A stretch of 64,000 nt of DNA. Origin: a bacterium. Lineage in GTDB: Bacteria; Acidobacteriota; Aminicenantia; Aminicenantales; Aminicenantaceae. Numbering within the stretch: position 1 is the first letter of the stretch; every line of letters begins with the position of its first letter. The stretch lies in assembly GCA_018335295.1 (NCBI GenBank), contig JAGXKI010000001.1:1-64000 (forward strand), in the 5' to 3' direction. Below are positions 17,976 through 27,899 of this stretch, one piece after another. A program made the position numbers and the translations under genes. The notes under the pieces are model-generated. The model searched no databases. It was not told the DNA's origin and saw only the letters and a program-made list of their open reading frames with translations.

Positions 17976-19028
17976 CTATGCGATCGTGATTTCAGAAGAG
18001 AGGTAAACATCTTGTACCGCATGGATAATCTGAATCCCTTCGTCCATGGGTTTCTGGAAAGCCTTTCTTCCCAGTATCAATCCCATTCCTCCGGCTCTTT
18101 TGTTGATCACAGCAGTTTTAACTGCCGCTTCCATGTCATTTTTTCCTGAAGCTCCTCCTGAATTGATCAGACCCACTCTTCCCATGAAGCAATTGGCCAC
18201 TTGATAGCGGGTGAGGTCAATGGGATGATCGCTGGTCAATTTTTCATAAACCAGAGGATGGGTTTTCCCGAACTGCAAGGCCTTGAATCCCCCGTTATTG
18301 GTGGGCTGTTTCTGTTTGATGATATCAGCTTCGATGGTGGAGCCCAGGTAATTGGCCTGGCCGGTTAGGTCAGCCGAGGTATGGTAATCAGTGCCTTCCT
18401 TTTTGAAAGCTGAATTCCTGAGATAACACCAAAGGACCGTGAACATTCCCAACTCGTGAGCTTGCTGGAATGCTTCTTTAACTTCCTCGATCTGTCTCCG
18501 GGATTCTGGAGAGCCGAAGTAGATGGTGGCCCCGACTCCGAGAGCTCCCATATTATAGGCCTGTTTGACGGAGGCAAACATCCGCTGATCGTAGGAATTG
18601 GGGTAGGAGAGAAGTTCGTTGTGGTTTAATTTGAGGATAAAAGGGATTTTGTACGCATATTTCTTAGATACCATTCCCAGTATTCCTCCTGTGGAAGCTA
18701 CAGCATTGCATCCTGCGTTGATCGCCAGTTTGACGATATTTTCAGGGTCGAAGTACATGGGGTTGGGAGCAAAAGAGGCTCCCGCTGAGTGTTCTACTCC
18801 TTGATCCACAGGAAGGATGGAAAGATATCCGGTTCCTTTCAGCCGGCCATGATTGAATATTTTTTTGAGGTTTGATTGAACTTTTTCGGAACGGTCCGAG
18901 ATGGAAAATATTCTCTCCACAAAATCGGGTCCAGGAAGATGAAGATTTTTTTTGAGGATGGTCGAACAGGAATGATCCAGGAAATATTCAGATTGTTTCC
19001 CCAATATTTCTTTTACATTTATGCTCAT
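17976..19028 (-). CDS. fbaB: class I fructose-bisphosphate aldolase
   Basis: 350 residues, close to the length of E. coli FbaB and similar throughout: [15 protein letters not shown] near 72, HNELLSYPN near 136, [18 protein letters not shown] near 165, [12 protein letters not shown] near 199, [10 protein letters not shown] and the C-terminus [14 protein letters not shown]. Lys238 in DIIKQK lies where the Schiff-base lysine of FbaB is expected. Reversible cleavage of fructose 1,6-bisphosphate to dihydroxyacetone phosphate and glyceraldehyde 3-phosphate, in the cytoplasm, without a metal ion. AGGAGG before the ATG. Transcribed alone, converging with the BNR gene. Confidence 0.93.
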   Translation of the reverse strand: MSINVKEILGKQSEYFLDHSCSTILKKNLHLPGPDFVERIFSISDRSEKVQSNLKKIFNHGRLKGTGYLSILPVDQGVEHSAGASFAPNPMYFDPENIVKLAINAGCNAVASTGGILGMVSKKYAYKIPFILKLNHNELLSYPNSYDQRMFASVKQAYNMGALGVGATIYFGSPESRRQIEEVKEAFQQAHELGMFTVLWCYLRNSAFKKEGTDYHTSADLTGQANYLGSTIEADIIKQKQPTNNGGFKALQFGKTHPLVYEKLTSDHPIDLTRYQVANCFMGRVGLINSGGASGKNDMEAAVKTAVINKRAGGMGLILGRKAFQKPMDEGIQIIHAVQDVYLSSEITIA

Positions 19029-19224
19029 TGTTTCCTCCTTTTTATTTTTGAGTTTTCAGAGCTGGTTTCAGCTATCCCCTGATAGGACCCATCCTGAAAA
19101 ATTATTTTCCGTCACCCCATTTTCAAATAAACCATTTTATCAAATTTTACTGAAGAACCCTAGATTTTAAAAGTTGAATTTTAATCAAAAAGCATTGAAT
19201 GAATACATTATTTTGGATTTCAAG

Positions 19225-19252
19225 TTGACATAACATCTTTTTTACCTATATT
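19225..19252 (+). promoter_or_regulatory. sigma-70 promoter of the RsbRD-N gene
   Basis: Consensus TTGACA (19225-19230), 16-base spacer, TATATT (19247-19252); TATTAA with an 18-base spacer is an alternative. The predicted start near 19259 leaves only about 16 bases before the TTG start codon. Confidence 0.6.
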
Positions 19253-19274
19253 AATAAATAAGGAGGTGGGTTAA

Positions 19275-19733
19275 TTGGAAATCCGCAATGATAAATTGTT
19301 TTCTTCCTTTTCTGTATCTCAAAAGCTGGTCGATCTCATCGAAAGTCATGCCGATGAATTGACTAACAACTTTATTGAAGATATTAAGTCTCATTCAGGT
19401 ACTCCTACCTATCATACCTATGATGAAAGAGAATTATACAAAAGAGCCTACAGAGTTTACAGCAACCTTGGAAAATGGATTTCTCGCGATACTACGAAAG
19501 AAGAAATATCTCGACATTACACGGCCCTGGGAGAAAAGAGAAAAAGTGAAGGATTTAGTCTTTCTGAAGTCATCCAGGCTTTAATTGTAACTCGGAATCA
19601 TCTCTGGCTGAAGGTGCTTTCTGAAGGGGTATTGGATACTGTATTGGATTTAAATCAGGCTATGGAGCTGTATAACAGAGTGGTTCGATTTTTTGACAAA
19701 GCCATTTATTACGTATCCGTAGGCTATGAATAG
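19275..19733 (+). CDS. RsbRD N-terminal-type sensor domain protein
   Basis: 152 residues, all helical, matching the RsbT co-antagonist RsbRD N-terminal domain: SQKLVDLIESHADELTNNF at the start and GFSLSEVIQALIVTRNHLW near 100. The domain stands alone, with no STAS domain and no output domain. In RsbR-type proteins this region is a sensor of the stressosome; here the role is unknown. The start is TTG, chosen because AGGAGGTGGG lies 5-7 bases upstream and the family begins near here. It has its own good promoter. The 240 bases between it and the tricorn gene hold no other gene. Confidence 0.72.
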   Translation: MEIRNDKLFSSFSVSQKLVDLIESHADELTNNFIEDIKSHSGTPTYHTYDERELYKRAYRVYSNLGKWISRDTTKEEISRHYTALGEKRKSEGFSLSEVIQALIVTRNHLWLKVLSEGVLDTVLDLNQAMELYNRVVRFFDKAIYYVSVGYE

Positions 19734-19916
19734 AGCTTGTGAATCTTAAGGGGTCTCTTACGAGATTCTCTTCATCGATCGAGATCAAAGTATTCTTTCA
19801 ATCAATAATTTTTGGGGTGTTGATTTTTATTTTCTATGCATCGCCCCGACTCAACCTATCTTCTTTAGCCGCCATGATTCGGGAAAAAACCGGTTAGATA
19901 AGGGTGGGTTCAGAAG

Positions 19917-19945
19917 TTGACTTCTTTTTTCCCCTTTGTTATAAG
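19917..19945 (+). promoter_or_regulatory. sigma-70 promoter of the tricorn gene
   Basis: TTGACT (19917-19922), 17-base spacer, TATAAG (19940-19945). Predicted start near 19952, about 30 bases before the ATG, leaving room for the AGGAGGG ribosome binding site. Confidence 0.6.
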
Positions 19946-19982
19946 TCAAAATAAAGATATATAGAAAGGACAGGAGGGACCA

Positions 19983-22900
19983 ATGAAAAATGGGAATGTT
20001 TTTTCCCCCAGAACCTCATTGATTTTAGGAAGGCTGGCTTGGTTTTTAGTTTTACTGTTTGTGGTGGGGCTATGCAATTTCCTTAAAGCGCAAAAAAGAC
20101 CTTTGATGCGCTTTCCAGATATACATAAGGAGACCGTGGTTTTTGTCCATGGAGAAGACATATGGAAAGCGCCTGCCCAAGGAGGAGTGGCTACACGCCT
20201 GACCATCCATGATGGGGAAGAGAGATTTCCTAAATTTTCTCCAGATGGGAGCTTGATCGCTTTTACCGGAGAATATGACGGAAATTCAGATGTCTATGTG
20301 ATGGATGTTTATGGAGGAAATATCTCCCGGGTGACCTATCACCCAGGTTATGATGAAGTGGTGGGCTGGCATCCGGTAAAAAATAAAATTCTTTTTCGAT
20401 CCTCCCGGCACAGCTACAGTCGGTTTAACCGTTTGTATCTGGTCTCTTCCCAGGGAACAGGGATAGAAGAACTCATCCTCCATGAAGCAGCCCAAGGAAG
20501 TTTTTCGTCCGAAGGGACTCAGATTGCCTACAATAAAGTGGCTCGAGAACATCGAACATGGAAAAGATACACCGGGGGGCTAGCTCAGGATATTTATATC
20601 TATGATTTTTACAAGAATGAGCACCGACAGATCATTAAATTTAAAGGGACAGACCGGATTCCCATGTGGATCAAGGATAAGATTTACTTCAGTTCTGACA
20701 GAGACGGTATACTCAACATTTACAAATATGACCTTACCAAAGGAAAGATAGAGCAAGTTACCGAACATAAGAAGTATGATGTCCGCCGCCCCAGTATGGG
20801 AAAAGACAAGGTTGTTTATGAAATAGATGGATCTCTGTGGTCTTTGGATGTAAAGACAGGGGAATATGCAGAAATTCCTGTTCAAATCCGCTCCGATGCG
20901 CCAGCAGCCCGGCCTTATCTTAAAAATGTAAGAAAATTTATCACAGGGATTGACTGTTCTCCTTCGGGAAATCGAGCGATTGTGGTGGCCCGGGGAGAAG
21001 TTTTTACTGTTCCCAAAGAAGAAGGGCCCATTCGGAATCTGACTCGGGATTCAGGTTCTCGGGATAGAGATGCAACCTGGTCTCCAGAAGGGGAAAAAAT
21101 CGCTTACCTTTCGGATAGAACGGGAGAGTATGAAATTTATTTGACCAATCCAAGAGGGAGGGAAGAGCATGTCCGTTTGACCCGACATCATAAAGGCTAT
21201 CGTCATACTTTACGGTGGTCTCCAGATGGAAAAAAGATTGCCTTTGCTGATCAGACCCTTCGCTGTTATATCTTGGATGTGAAAACTAAAGAAATTACCG
21301 AAGTGGATAAAGCTCATTATGAGAATGTGGATGTTCCTTTAAAAGAAAAGCCCATTTCCGATTTTGCCTGGTCTCCAGACAGCCGGTACTTAGCCTATTC
21401 CAAGATGAACGAAGATTTGATTTATCAGGTATATATATATTCTCTGGAGACCGGAGAAACGCATTGTGTGAGCAACGGATTATTCAATGATTTTGGGCCT
21501 GAGTTTTCCCAAGATGGAGAGCACCTCTTTTTTATCTCTAACCGGCATTTCAACCCCACATTTGGAGATATGGAATGGGAGATGGTTTATAAACGAGTGG
21601 CCGGCATTTATGGTTTGACTTTGAGAGAAAATGGTCCTCCTTTGATTCCCTTTCCGAGTGATGAGGTTGTTCCATCCAAGGAAAAAAATAAAAAACAAAC
21701 AAAGAATATCCCTTTAAAAATTGATTTCAAAGGGATTGCTGCAAGAATCGAAGCCCTTCCTCTTCCCAGAGGAAATTACCGCGATTTGATGGCAAATGAT
21801 TCTTCGCTCTTTTATTTGGATGCCCCCCGGGGAGATTTCAACCACTTTCACTTTCGCGATTTGCCCCCAAGAAGTTTATATGCCTTCTCCTTTGACCAAC
21901 GGAAGGAAAGAACCGTGATCAAAGATATTGATGCATACAACTTGTCTGATGACGGGTCTCATGTGGTTTACCAAAAGAAAAATAAGGTGGGTATCCTCAA
22001 ATCCACGGCCGAGGATTCCCAAGGCCATCACTTGGATCTTTCTGACATGGAGATGTGGATCGACCCGGTGAAAGAATGGAAGCAGATTTTCAAAGAGGCC
22101 TGGCGGATGGAGAGAGATTTTTATTATGAGCCCAATATGTACGGGATTGATTGGGAAGCCATGAAGGAGAAGTATGGTAGGTTGATTCCCTACGCTTCCT
22201 GCCGACAGGATGTGCGCTATATCATCGGAGAAATGATCGGAGAGTTGAGCACCTCCCACACCTATGTTTTCGGTGGAGACCAGAAAAGAGAAGAGAAAAA
22301 AGTGAATGTAGGGATGCTGGGGGTGAATTGGAAAGAAGATAAAGACACTCAGCGGTACCAGTTTAAAAAAATATATAAAGTTCCGGATTGGAGCCGAGAA
22401 GTTATGCCTCCTTTACAAAAACCAGGCGTGGATGTTCGGGAAGGAGATTATCTTTTAGAAGTCAACGGAAAAAAGGTCACCACAGATTCCAACATCTACA
22501 GTTATTTTCAGAATTGTGCAGGAAAACAGGTCACTTTGGTGGTCAACCATCAACCTGTTTATGAGGGAGCTAGGGAAGTAGTGGTCAAACCTTTATCCAG
22601 CGAAAGGACTCTCCGGTATTTGAGCTGGGTGGAACACAACCGGAAAAAGGTGGAGGAAGCTTCGGACGGACAGATTGGCTACATCCACCTCCCGGATACC
22701 TATCTGGGATCTGCCCGGGAATTTCCCAAATATTTTTATTCCCAAACCCGGAAGAAAGGCTTGATTATCGACGGCCGTTATAACGGGGGAGGATTGGACC
22801 CGGATGTGTTTCTGGAGCGTTTGGATAAGAAAGTTTTGGCTTACTGGACCCGGCGTTATTCCCACGACCAGACGATTCCTGAAATGGCTACCCGAGCCCA

Positions 22901-23282
22901 TATGGTGTGTTTGACCAACAGGCAAGCAGGTTCAGGAGGAGACATGCTTCCCATGGAATTTCGGAAGAGAGAGATGGGACCGGTGATTGGGACCCGAACT
23001 TGGGGCGGTCTGGTGGGAGTCTCCATGTGGATCAATCTTATCGATGGAGGAGGTCTTTCTGCTCCGGATTACCGTATTTATGACCGAGAAGGAAATTGGA
23101 TTGTAGAGAATGTAGGAGTCAAACCCGATATAAAAGTGGACCTTCATCCTCAGGAAATGGCCCGGGGCTATGATGCTCAATTGAGGAAAGGGATTGAGGT
23201 GTTGAAAAAAAAGATTCAGGAAAATCCCCTTCCCTGGCCTGAGCATGAGCCTTTTCCCAAACAAGAGCGGATAAAAAAATAG
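19983..23282 (+). CDS. exported tricorn-type S41 protease
   Basis: 1099 residues. The N-terminus has a basic stretch and a hydrophobic segment (about 18-35) ending near LKAQ, so it is probably exported. Two WD40-like propellers follow (about 40-330 and 330-680; RFPKFSPDG, DATWSPEGEKIAYLSDR), then a tricorn core domain (about 700-790), a PDZ domain (about 790-880) and the S41 tail-specific protease domain. The nucleophile is Ser984 in QAGSGGD and the partner His is in STSHTY. Archaeal tricorn has Asp next to Ser and prefers basic P1 residues; here the neighbour is Gly985, so specificity probably differs. Role: degradation of peptides, here outside the cytoplasm. RBS AGGAGGG. Confidence 0.88.
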   Translation: MKNGNVFSPRTSLILGRLAWFLVLLFVVGLCNFLKAQKRPLMRFPDIHKETVVFVHGEDIWKAPAQGGVATRLTIHDGEERFPKFSPDGSLIAFTGEYDGNSDVYVMDVYGGNISRVTYHPGYDEVVGWHPVKNKILFRSSRHSYSRFNRLYLVSSQGTGIEELILHEAAQGSFSSEGTQIAYNKVAREHRTWKRYTGGLAQDIYIYDFYKNEHRQIIKFKGTDRIPMWIKDKIYFSSDRDGILNIYKYDLTKGKIEQVTEHKKYDVRRPSMGKDKVVYEIDGSLWSLDVKTGEYAEIPVQIRSDAPAARPYLKNVRKFITGIDCSPSGNRAIVVARGEVFTVPKEEGPIRNLTRDSGSRDRDATWSPEGEKIAYLSDRTGEYEIYLTNPRGREEHVRLTRHHKGYRHTLRWSPDGKKIAFADQTLRCYILDVKTKEITEVDKAHYENVDVPLKEKPISDFAWSPDSRYLAYSKMNEDLIYQVYIYSLETGETHCVSNGLFNDFGPEFSQDGEHLFFISNRHFNPTFGDMEWEMVYKRVAGIYGLTLRENGPPLIPFPSDEVVPSKEKNKKQTKNIPLKIDFKGIAARIEALPLPRGNYRDLMANDSSLFYLDAPRGDFNHFHFRDLPPRSLYAFSFDQRKERTVIKDIDAYNLSDDGSHVVYQKKNKVGILKSTAEDSQGHHLDLSDMEMWIDPVKEWKQIFKEAWRMERDFYYEPNMYGIDWEAMKEKYGRLIPYASCRQDVRYIIGEMIGELSTSHTYVFGGDQKREEKKVNVGMLGVNWKEDKDTQRYQFKKIYKVPDWSREVMPPLQKPGVDVREGDYLLEVNGKKVTTDSNIYSYFQNCAGKQVTLVVNHQPVYEGAREVVVKPLSSERTLRYLSWVEHNRKKVEEASDGQIGYIHLPDTYLGSAREFPKYFYSQTRKKGLIIDGRYNGGGLDPDVFLERLDKKVLAYWTRRYSHDQTIPEMATRAHMVCLTNRQAGSGGDMLPMEFRKREMGPVIGTRTWGGLVGVSMWINLIDGGGLSAPDYRIYDREGNWIVENVGVKPDIKVDLHPQEMARGYDAQLRKGIEVLKKKIQENPLPWPEHEPFPKQERIKK

Positions 23283-23402
23283 AAGCTGTTTTTCCGCCGG
23301 GTATTGGGAAGATAAACCAAGAGCCCTGGAGTTCAAATCCTGTCTTTTTTGAATTTAAAAAGGACAAGTGGAAGTGAATTGACAATGGAGGTTTGAAAGC
23401 GG

Positions 23403-24080
23403 ATGAAAGAAAAGGACAAAATAGACCGAGCATTCCATGCTGTGATTTTCGATCTGGATGGCACTCTATTGAATTCTGTAGAGGATATCGCGGATTCCAT
23501 GAATACTGTGCTTAAAGAAATGGGCGACGAACCCCATCCTGTTCACTCCTATAAATCTTTTACAGGGGAGGGCATTTACCTTTTGGTAAGGAGAGCTCTT
23601 CCTCAGGATAAGCAGGATAACACTACCATAGAGAAATGTGTTCAAAGGATGAAAGTAGAATATTCCAAAAGGTGGTTTAGGAAAAGTGGACTGTATGAAG
23701 GCATACCTGGTCTTCTGGATGAATTATCCGGGAAAGGCATAAAGATGAATGTGCTTTCCAATAAACCGGATGAATTCACAAAGAGAGTGGTTTACCATTT
23801 TCTGAGACAATGGAGTTTTGAGAGGGTGGTGGGAGGAAATTCTTCTCGTCCCCAAAAGCCTCAACCCCATGGAGCTATTCAAATTTCCCGGGATATAAAA
23901 GTTCCTCCTGCCCATTTTCTTTATTTGGGAGATTCAGGGACCGACATGAAAACCGCCCGGTCAGCAAGGATGTTCGCTGTAGGAGCTCTGTGGGGATTTC
24001 GGGACAGAAAAGAGTTGATTCACAACGGAGCCCAGAAAGTGGTGAAATCCCCCTCAGAGGTATTAGATTTTTTTATCTGA
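23403..24080 (+). CDS. HAD hydrolase, phosphoglycolate phosphatase-like
   Basis: 225 residues. HAD motif I is FDLDGTLLNS near 15, motif II LSNKP near 118, motif III Lys in RPQKPQP near 152 and motif IV GDSGTDMKTA near 180. The helical cap between motifs I and II places it in the subfamily of Gph and PGMB-like phosphatases. Substrate not determinable; phosphoglycolate is the default guess. TGGAGG lies 12 bases before the ATG. Starts 120 bases after the tricorn stop; that gap contains an imperfect hairpin (about 23341-23366) without a clear U-tract. Confidence 0.82.
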   Translation: MKEKDKIDRAFHAVIFDLDGTLLNSVEDIADSMNTVLKEMGDEPHPVHSYKSFTGEGIYLLVRRALPQDKQDNTTIEKCVQRMKVEYSKRWFRKSGLYEGIPGLLDELSGKGIKMNVLSNKPDEFTKRVVYHFLRQWSFERVVGGNSSRPQKPQPHGAIQISRDIKVPPAHFLYLGDSGTDMKTARSARMFAVGALWGFRDRKELIHNGAQKVVKSPSEVLDFFI

Positions 24081-24087
24081 ATGATTC

Positions 24088-24115
24088 TTGACCTCTCTTT
24101 TCGATATGGTATACA
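24088..24115 (+). promoter_or_regulatory. sigma-70 promoter of the first GGT gene
   Basis: TTGACC (24088-24093), 16-base spacer, TATACA (24110-24115), beginning 8 bases after the HAD stop. Predicted start near 24122, giving a leader of about 88 bases. Confidence 0.55.
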
Positions 24116-24209
24116 CTTTTTTCTAAGGTTTTAAAGAGGAGATGGTTGGAAGTGAGGGCATTTTTTGATGTGTGAGAAGAAAAATTTTTATGAGAGGAAA
24201 GGAGGATGA

Positions 24210-26081
24210 ATGAAAGGGAAAGGATTTTTGACCAAGGGGAAATTTTTTTTTCTTTTTTTAGTCATATTGATGGCAGGAATGAATATGGATATGAATGCGG
24301 GACGGACTGAAAAACCGGTTCTTCATGGAAAACATTGGGTAGCAATCACAGGAAAGCCTTTGGGAGCTACAGCCGGGTCCATGATTTTCGAAAGGGGTGG
24401 AAATGCTGTGGATTCCGCTTGCGCTATGCTGGCCGCTACCTGCACCATGTATGATGTTCTGAGCTGGGGAGGGGAAACACAAGCTCTTATCTACAATCCT
24501 CACACCAAAAAGGTTTACGGGATCAATGCTTTAGGAGCAGCTCCCACAGGAGCGACTCCCGAATTTTTCAAGAAAAAAGATCTGGATTATCCTCCCTCCT
24601 ACGGACCCTTAGCTGCTGTCACCCCAGGTACTCCGGGAGGGTTGATGGTGATGCTGGCGGAATATGGGAGCATGAGTTTGAAAGAGGTGTTGAAGCCGGC
24701 CATCCAGATGGCCAAAGGGTACCCTGTCGAAGAGCAGATGGCCGACAGCATCGAGAGGAGCAAGGAAAGAATCAAAAAATGGCCCTATTCCAAAAAAGTG
24801 TTGCTTCCTCATTTGGGAGAGGAGAGGGAAGCCCCTTATCCTGGAGAAGTGTTCTCCCAGCCTGATCTGGCAAATACTCTAGAAAAACTGGTGGAAGCCG
24901 AGCAGAAGGCTCTGGATAACGGAAAATCTCGAAAAGAGGCCATCTACGCGGCTTATGATCGTTTCTACAAAGAGGATATTGCCAGAGAGTTTGTCAGAGG
25001 ATGCCAGGAACAAGGGGGGCTTATCACTATGGAAGATCTGGCTAACTGGAAGGTATATATCGAAGAACCGGTTTCAACAACTTACAAGGACATTGAAGTC
25101 TATAAGCTGACTAGTTGGGTTCAAGGGCCAGTGCTCCTTCAGATGCTGAATATACTGGAAGATATAGACCTCAAGGCCATGGGATACAACAGTTCCCGGT
25201 ACATCCATACTCTTTATCAGGTGATGAACCTGTGTTTTGCGGATAGAGATTTTTATTATGGTGACCCTTATTTTCCTCCCAAAGAACCCATTCAAGGTTT
25301 GCTTTCCAAAGAATATGCCAAGAAAAGAGCTCGAATGATCAACTGGGAAAAAAATGACCGGGATGTCAAGCCAGGCAACCCTTATCCTTTTCAAGATGGA
25401 ACCAATCCCTTTCTTCAGTATTTAAAAAATTGGCCTCCCAGTGAAGAGTCCGAAGAGGAGAAAAATAGAAAGGGTTCTTCTTTTGAAGAGAGCTTTACCG
25501 CTGGGACCACGTCCATTCAAGCTGTTGATGAAGAAGGTTGGGTGGTTTCGGTGACTCCCAGTGGAGGGTGGATTCCGGCCTGTATTGCGGGAAAAACCGG
25601 CATAGGGATGAGTCAGCGGATGCAGAGTTTTGTTTTGGATAAAAAAGAAAATCCTTATAATGTGGTGGAGCCGGGAAAGAGACCTCGGGCCACTTTGACG
25701 CCCACCATTTGTATGAAAGATGGACGGCCCTACATTTCTGTGGCGGTTCAGGGAGGAGATACTCAGGATCAGAATACCTTGCAGTTTTTCTTGAATATGG
25801 TGGAATTCGGGATGAATGTTCAGGAAGCCTGCGAAGCGGCCAATATCACCAGCTACCAGATGCGCAGTTCATTCGGAGACCATGAGGCCCGGCCGGGGAG
25901 GCTGCAGCTCAATGAAGCCGTTCCCTCTTGGGTAAGAGATGAGTTACGGAAGAAGGGCTACCGGCTGTATTTCGGCACCCACACTTCAGGACCTTTGAAT
26001 GCTGTGTACTTCGACTGGAAACATGGAACTTTTTGGGGAGGATCCAGCAATGACGGAGAAGATTACGGGATCGCCTGGTGA
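24210..26081 (+). CDS. gamma-glutamyltransferase family protein (paralog 1)
   Basis: 623 residues with a signal peptide. Ntn-hydrolase fold of the GGT family: GGNAVDSACAMLAAT near 70, GTPGGLMVMLAEYG near 140, and after the autoprocessing region AGTTSIQAVDEEGWVVS near 430, where the first or second Thr would become the new N-terminal nucleophile. Canonical GGTs have TTHF here; this protein has TTSI, so donor-site chemistry may differ. Later GKRPRATLTP and QGGDTQDQNTLQF keep the family pattern. Probably hydrolyses gamma-glutamyl or related peptides in the periplasm. AAAGGAGG before the ATG. First of three genes with a class V aminotransferase and a second GGT. Confidence 0.82.
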   Translation: MKGKGFLTKGKFFFLFLVILMAGMNMDMNAGRTEKPVLHGKHWVAITGKPLGATAGSMIFERGGNAVDSACAMLAATCTMYDVLSWGGETQALIYNPHTKKVYGINALGAAPTGATPEFFKKKDLDYPPSYGPLAAVTPGTPGGLMVMLAEYGSMSLKEVLKPAIQMAKGYPVEEQMADSIERSKERIKKWPYSKKVLLPHLGEEREAPYPGEVFSQPDLANTLEKLVEAEQKALDNGKSRKEAIYAAYDRFYKEDIAREFVRGCQEQGGLITMEDLANWKVYIEEPVSTTYKDIEVYKLTSWVQGPVLLQMLNILEDIDLKAMGYNSSRYIHTLYQVMNLCFADRDFYYGDPYFPPKEPIQGLLSKEYAKKRARMINWEKNDRDVKPGNPYPFQDGTNPFLQYLKNWPPSEESEEEKNRKGSSFEESFTAGTTSIQAVDEEGWVVSVTPSGGWIPACIAGKTGIGMSQRMQSFVLDKKENPYNVVEPGKRPRATLTPTICMKDGRPYISVAVQGGDTQDQNTLQFFLNMVEFGMNVQEACEAANITSYQMRSSFGDHEARPGRLQLNEAVPSWVRDELRKKGYRLYFGTHTSGPLNAVYFDWKHGTFWGGSSNDGEDYGIAW

Positions 26082-26489
26082 GCCGGTGACTGCTTTATAT
26101 CATTTTTTTAATTCGGGATCATGGAAAATTTGCAGCCGTTTTCTCTAGACTCATCTGTATCTGTTGAAATAGTTGAAGTTAGTTAAGAATTTCCTTTTAA
26201 GGTACACAATTTCAATTATAACATAAATTCTATAGAATTAGTAGGAATTGTATTTTTTTTATTCTTAGATTCCTAAGAGCGGTTGAATTCGAATAAAATT
26301 TTCTTCTGAAAAGGGACCTGGAGATGATATGAAAAAAAGATGGCTGAGGATCCCACTCTAGTGGACTTGATGAAGAGTTACACCAGTGGTTCTTTTCCAA
26401 CATGGATTGGATCAAAGTCCGTTTCTTATCTCAAAATACAGAAAGTTGCTTCTTGACTTGAAGATTGAAAATGTGTTATTTGGAATTTC
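26082..26489. other. 408-base intergenic region between GGT 1 and the class V aminotransferase
   Basis: A+T-rich first half and no gene that I can support. A 10-codon reading frame (26329-26361, ATG after GGAGATG) encodes MKKRWLRIPL and resembles a leader peptide only in size. A possible promoter, TTGACT (26453-26458) with TTATTT 17 bases on (26476-26481), would start transcription at or within a few bases of the ATG at 26490. Confidence 0.4.
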
Positions 26490-27752
26490 ATGATTTCTGA
26501 TTTCAAGGAAATTCAATCTCAGATAAAAAGTCGGTTTCCTCAACTGAACCAGGATATTTTTGGGAATCCCCGGATATACCTGAATAACGGAGGGGGGACT
26601 CTGTGTGTGGATTCTGCGGCTCAGGCAATGAAGGAGGGGCTTCAGAAATACAATCCCCAGCCCGGGGAGGTGGACCCAGCTGAAACCGCCACTTTGAAGC
26701 TCCATCAGAGAGTTCGGAAGTTGATCGCTGATTTCATCAATGCTCCTCAACCTGAAGAGATCAGTTTCCATCTTTCTACCACTCATGCTCTGTTTAATCT
26801 GGCTTTTTCCTTCCGTTCTTTCTGGTCTTCCAAGAACAATCTCGTCGTTACGGACCTGGATCATATGGCCAATGTATCTCCATGGGAAACTCTGGCTGAT
26901 GAGATCGGCTGTGAAGTGAGGCGGGCTCGGGTTCATCCGGAAGGCTGTTTGGATGGGAATCATCTTCTTTCTCTGGTGGATGAAAACACAGCTCTGGTTG
27001 CTTTGACTCTTTCTTCCAATTATTCTGGGTCGATTGTTCCGGTTAAAGATTTGATATCCCAAATTCATTCTCAATCTTCTTCTCTAGTGTGTGTGGATGC
27101 GGTTCATCATGCCGCTCATGGGGTGATAGATGTCCAGGACATGGACTGTGATTTTTTAGCTTTTTCCGGTTACAAAGTGTTTGGTCCCATGATGGGAGTC
27201 CTTTGGGGAAAGAAGGATTTATTAGAAAAGATCAGCCCTTACCGGGTGGAAACAAACCGGGATCAATCTCCTTGGAAATTTGAACAGGGAACTCTCCATC
27301 ATGCTGTCATCGCTTCTATGGAGAAAGCCTTGGAGTATCTTTTGGAGTTGAAAGAAAAGTTGAATCCAGAAGGAGAGACATCTCGTCGAGATTCCTTTGT
27401 TCAAGTGATGAAAGATATCCAGAACTATGAGGAAGAACTGAGCAAGTATTTGCTACAGGAGCTTCAAGAGCTGGAGGGAAAAGGGTTCTATTGTCATGGA
27501 ATCACTAATCCCCGTAGAGTTAAAGAAAGAGATCCGACCTTTTCCTTTGAAATTGAGGGAATGTCTCCTGAAAAGATAAAAAGAAGACTTTGGAACGACC
27601 ATTCCATCCAGATAGGGAGCGGCAATCACTACTCGGCAGCGGTGTACAGACATTTAGGAAAGAAAAGCATCTGCCGAGCCAGTTTCGCCCATTATGACAA
27701 TCAGGAAACAGCGGATTTATTTTTAAAAGCTTTAGAGGAGCTGTTGGCTTGA
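26490..27752 (+). CDS. class V PLP-dependent aminotransferase (cysteine desulfurase-like)
   Basis: 420 residues, fold type I. Asp203 and His206 in CVDAVHHAAHG stack on the cofactor and Lys229 in SGYKVFGP forms the Schiff base. RIYLNNGGGT at the N-terminus corresponds to the LDNAA-type start of the NifS/SufS family. The active-site Cys loop of true desulfurases is not obvious; AVYRHLG occupies that part, so a desulfurase, lyase or transaminase role stays open. No strong RBS precedes the ATG and a promoter-like sequence runs up to it. Lies between two GGT genes, which hints at breakdown of gamma-glutamyl or cysteine-containing peptides. Confidence 0.75.
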   Translation: MISDFKEIQSQIKSRFPQLNQDIFGNPRIYLNNGGGTLCVDSAAQAMKEGLQKYNPQPGEVDPAETATLKLHQRVRKLIADFINAPQPEEISFHLSTTHALFNLAFSFRSFWSSKNNLVVTDLDHMANVSPWETLADEIGCEVRRARVHPEGCLDGNHLLSLVDENTALVALTLSSNYSGSIVPVKDLISQIHSQSSSLVCVDAVHHAAHGVIDVQDMDCDFLAFSGYKVFGPMMGVLWGKKDLLEKISPYRVETNRDQSPWKFEQGTLHHAVIASMEKALEYLLELKEKLNPEGETSRRDSFVQVMKDIQNYEEELSKYLLQELQELEGKGFYCHGITNPRRVKERDPTFSFEIEGMSPEKIKRRLWNDHSIQIGSGNHYSAAVYRHLGKKSICRASFAHYDNQETADLFLKALEELLA

Positions 27753-27899
27753 ATTATTCATAAAAAAGGCCAAGACATTTAAATAAACCAAAGAGCATGA
27801 ATGAGAGAAAAGAGGTCAGAGAGCTGGGGATGACATCATTTTTTAAACCCGAATATCAATAATTCAGGTGATTTCATGAATCGAGAGGGAGAAAAACCT

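Noticed and set aside
23341-23366. Hairpin before the HAD gene as an intrinsic terminator
   Set aside because: The stem is mostly A-T with a bulge, and no U-tract follows on either strand.
26329-26361. 10-codon frame after GGAGATG in the 408-base gap, as a leader peptide
   Set aside because: No run of regulatory codons and no attenuator hairpin before the aminotransferase gene; too short to support.
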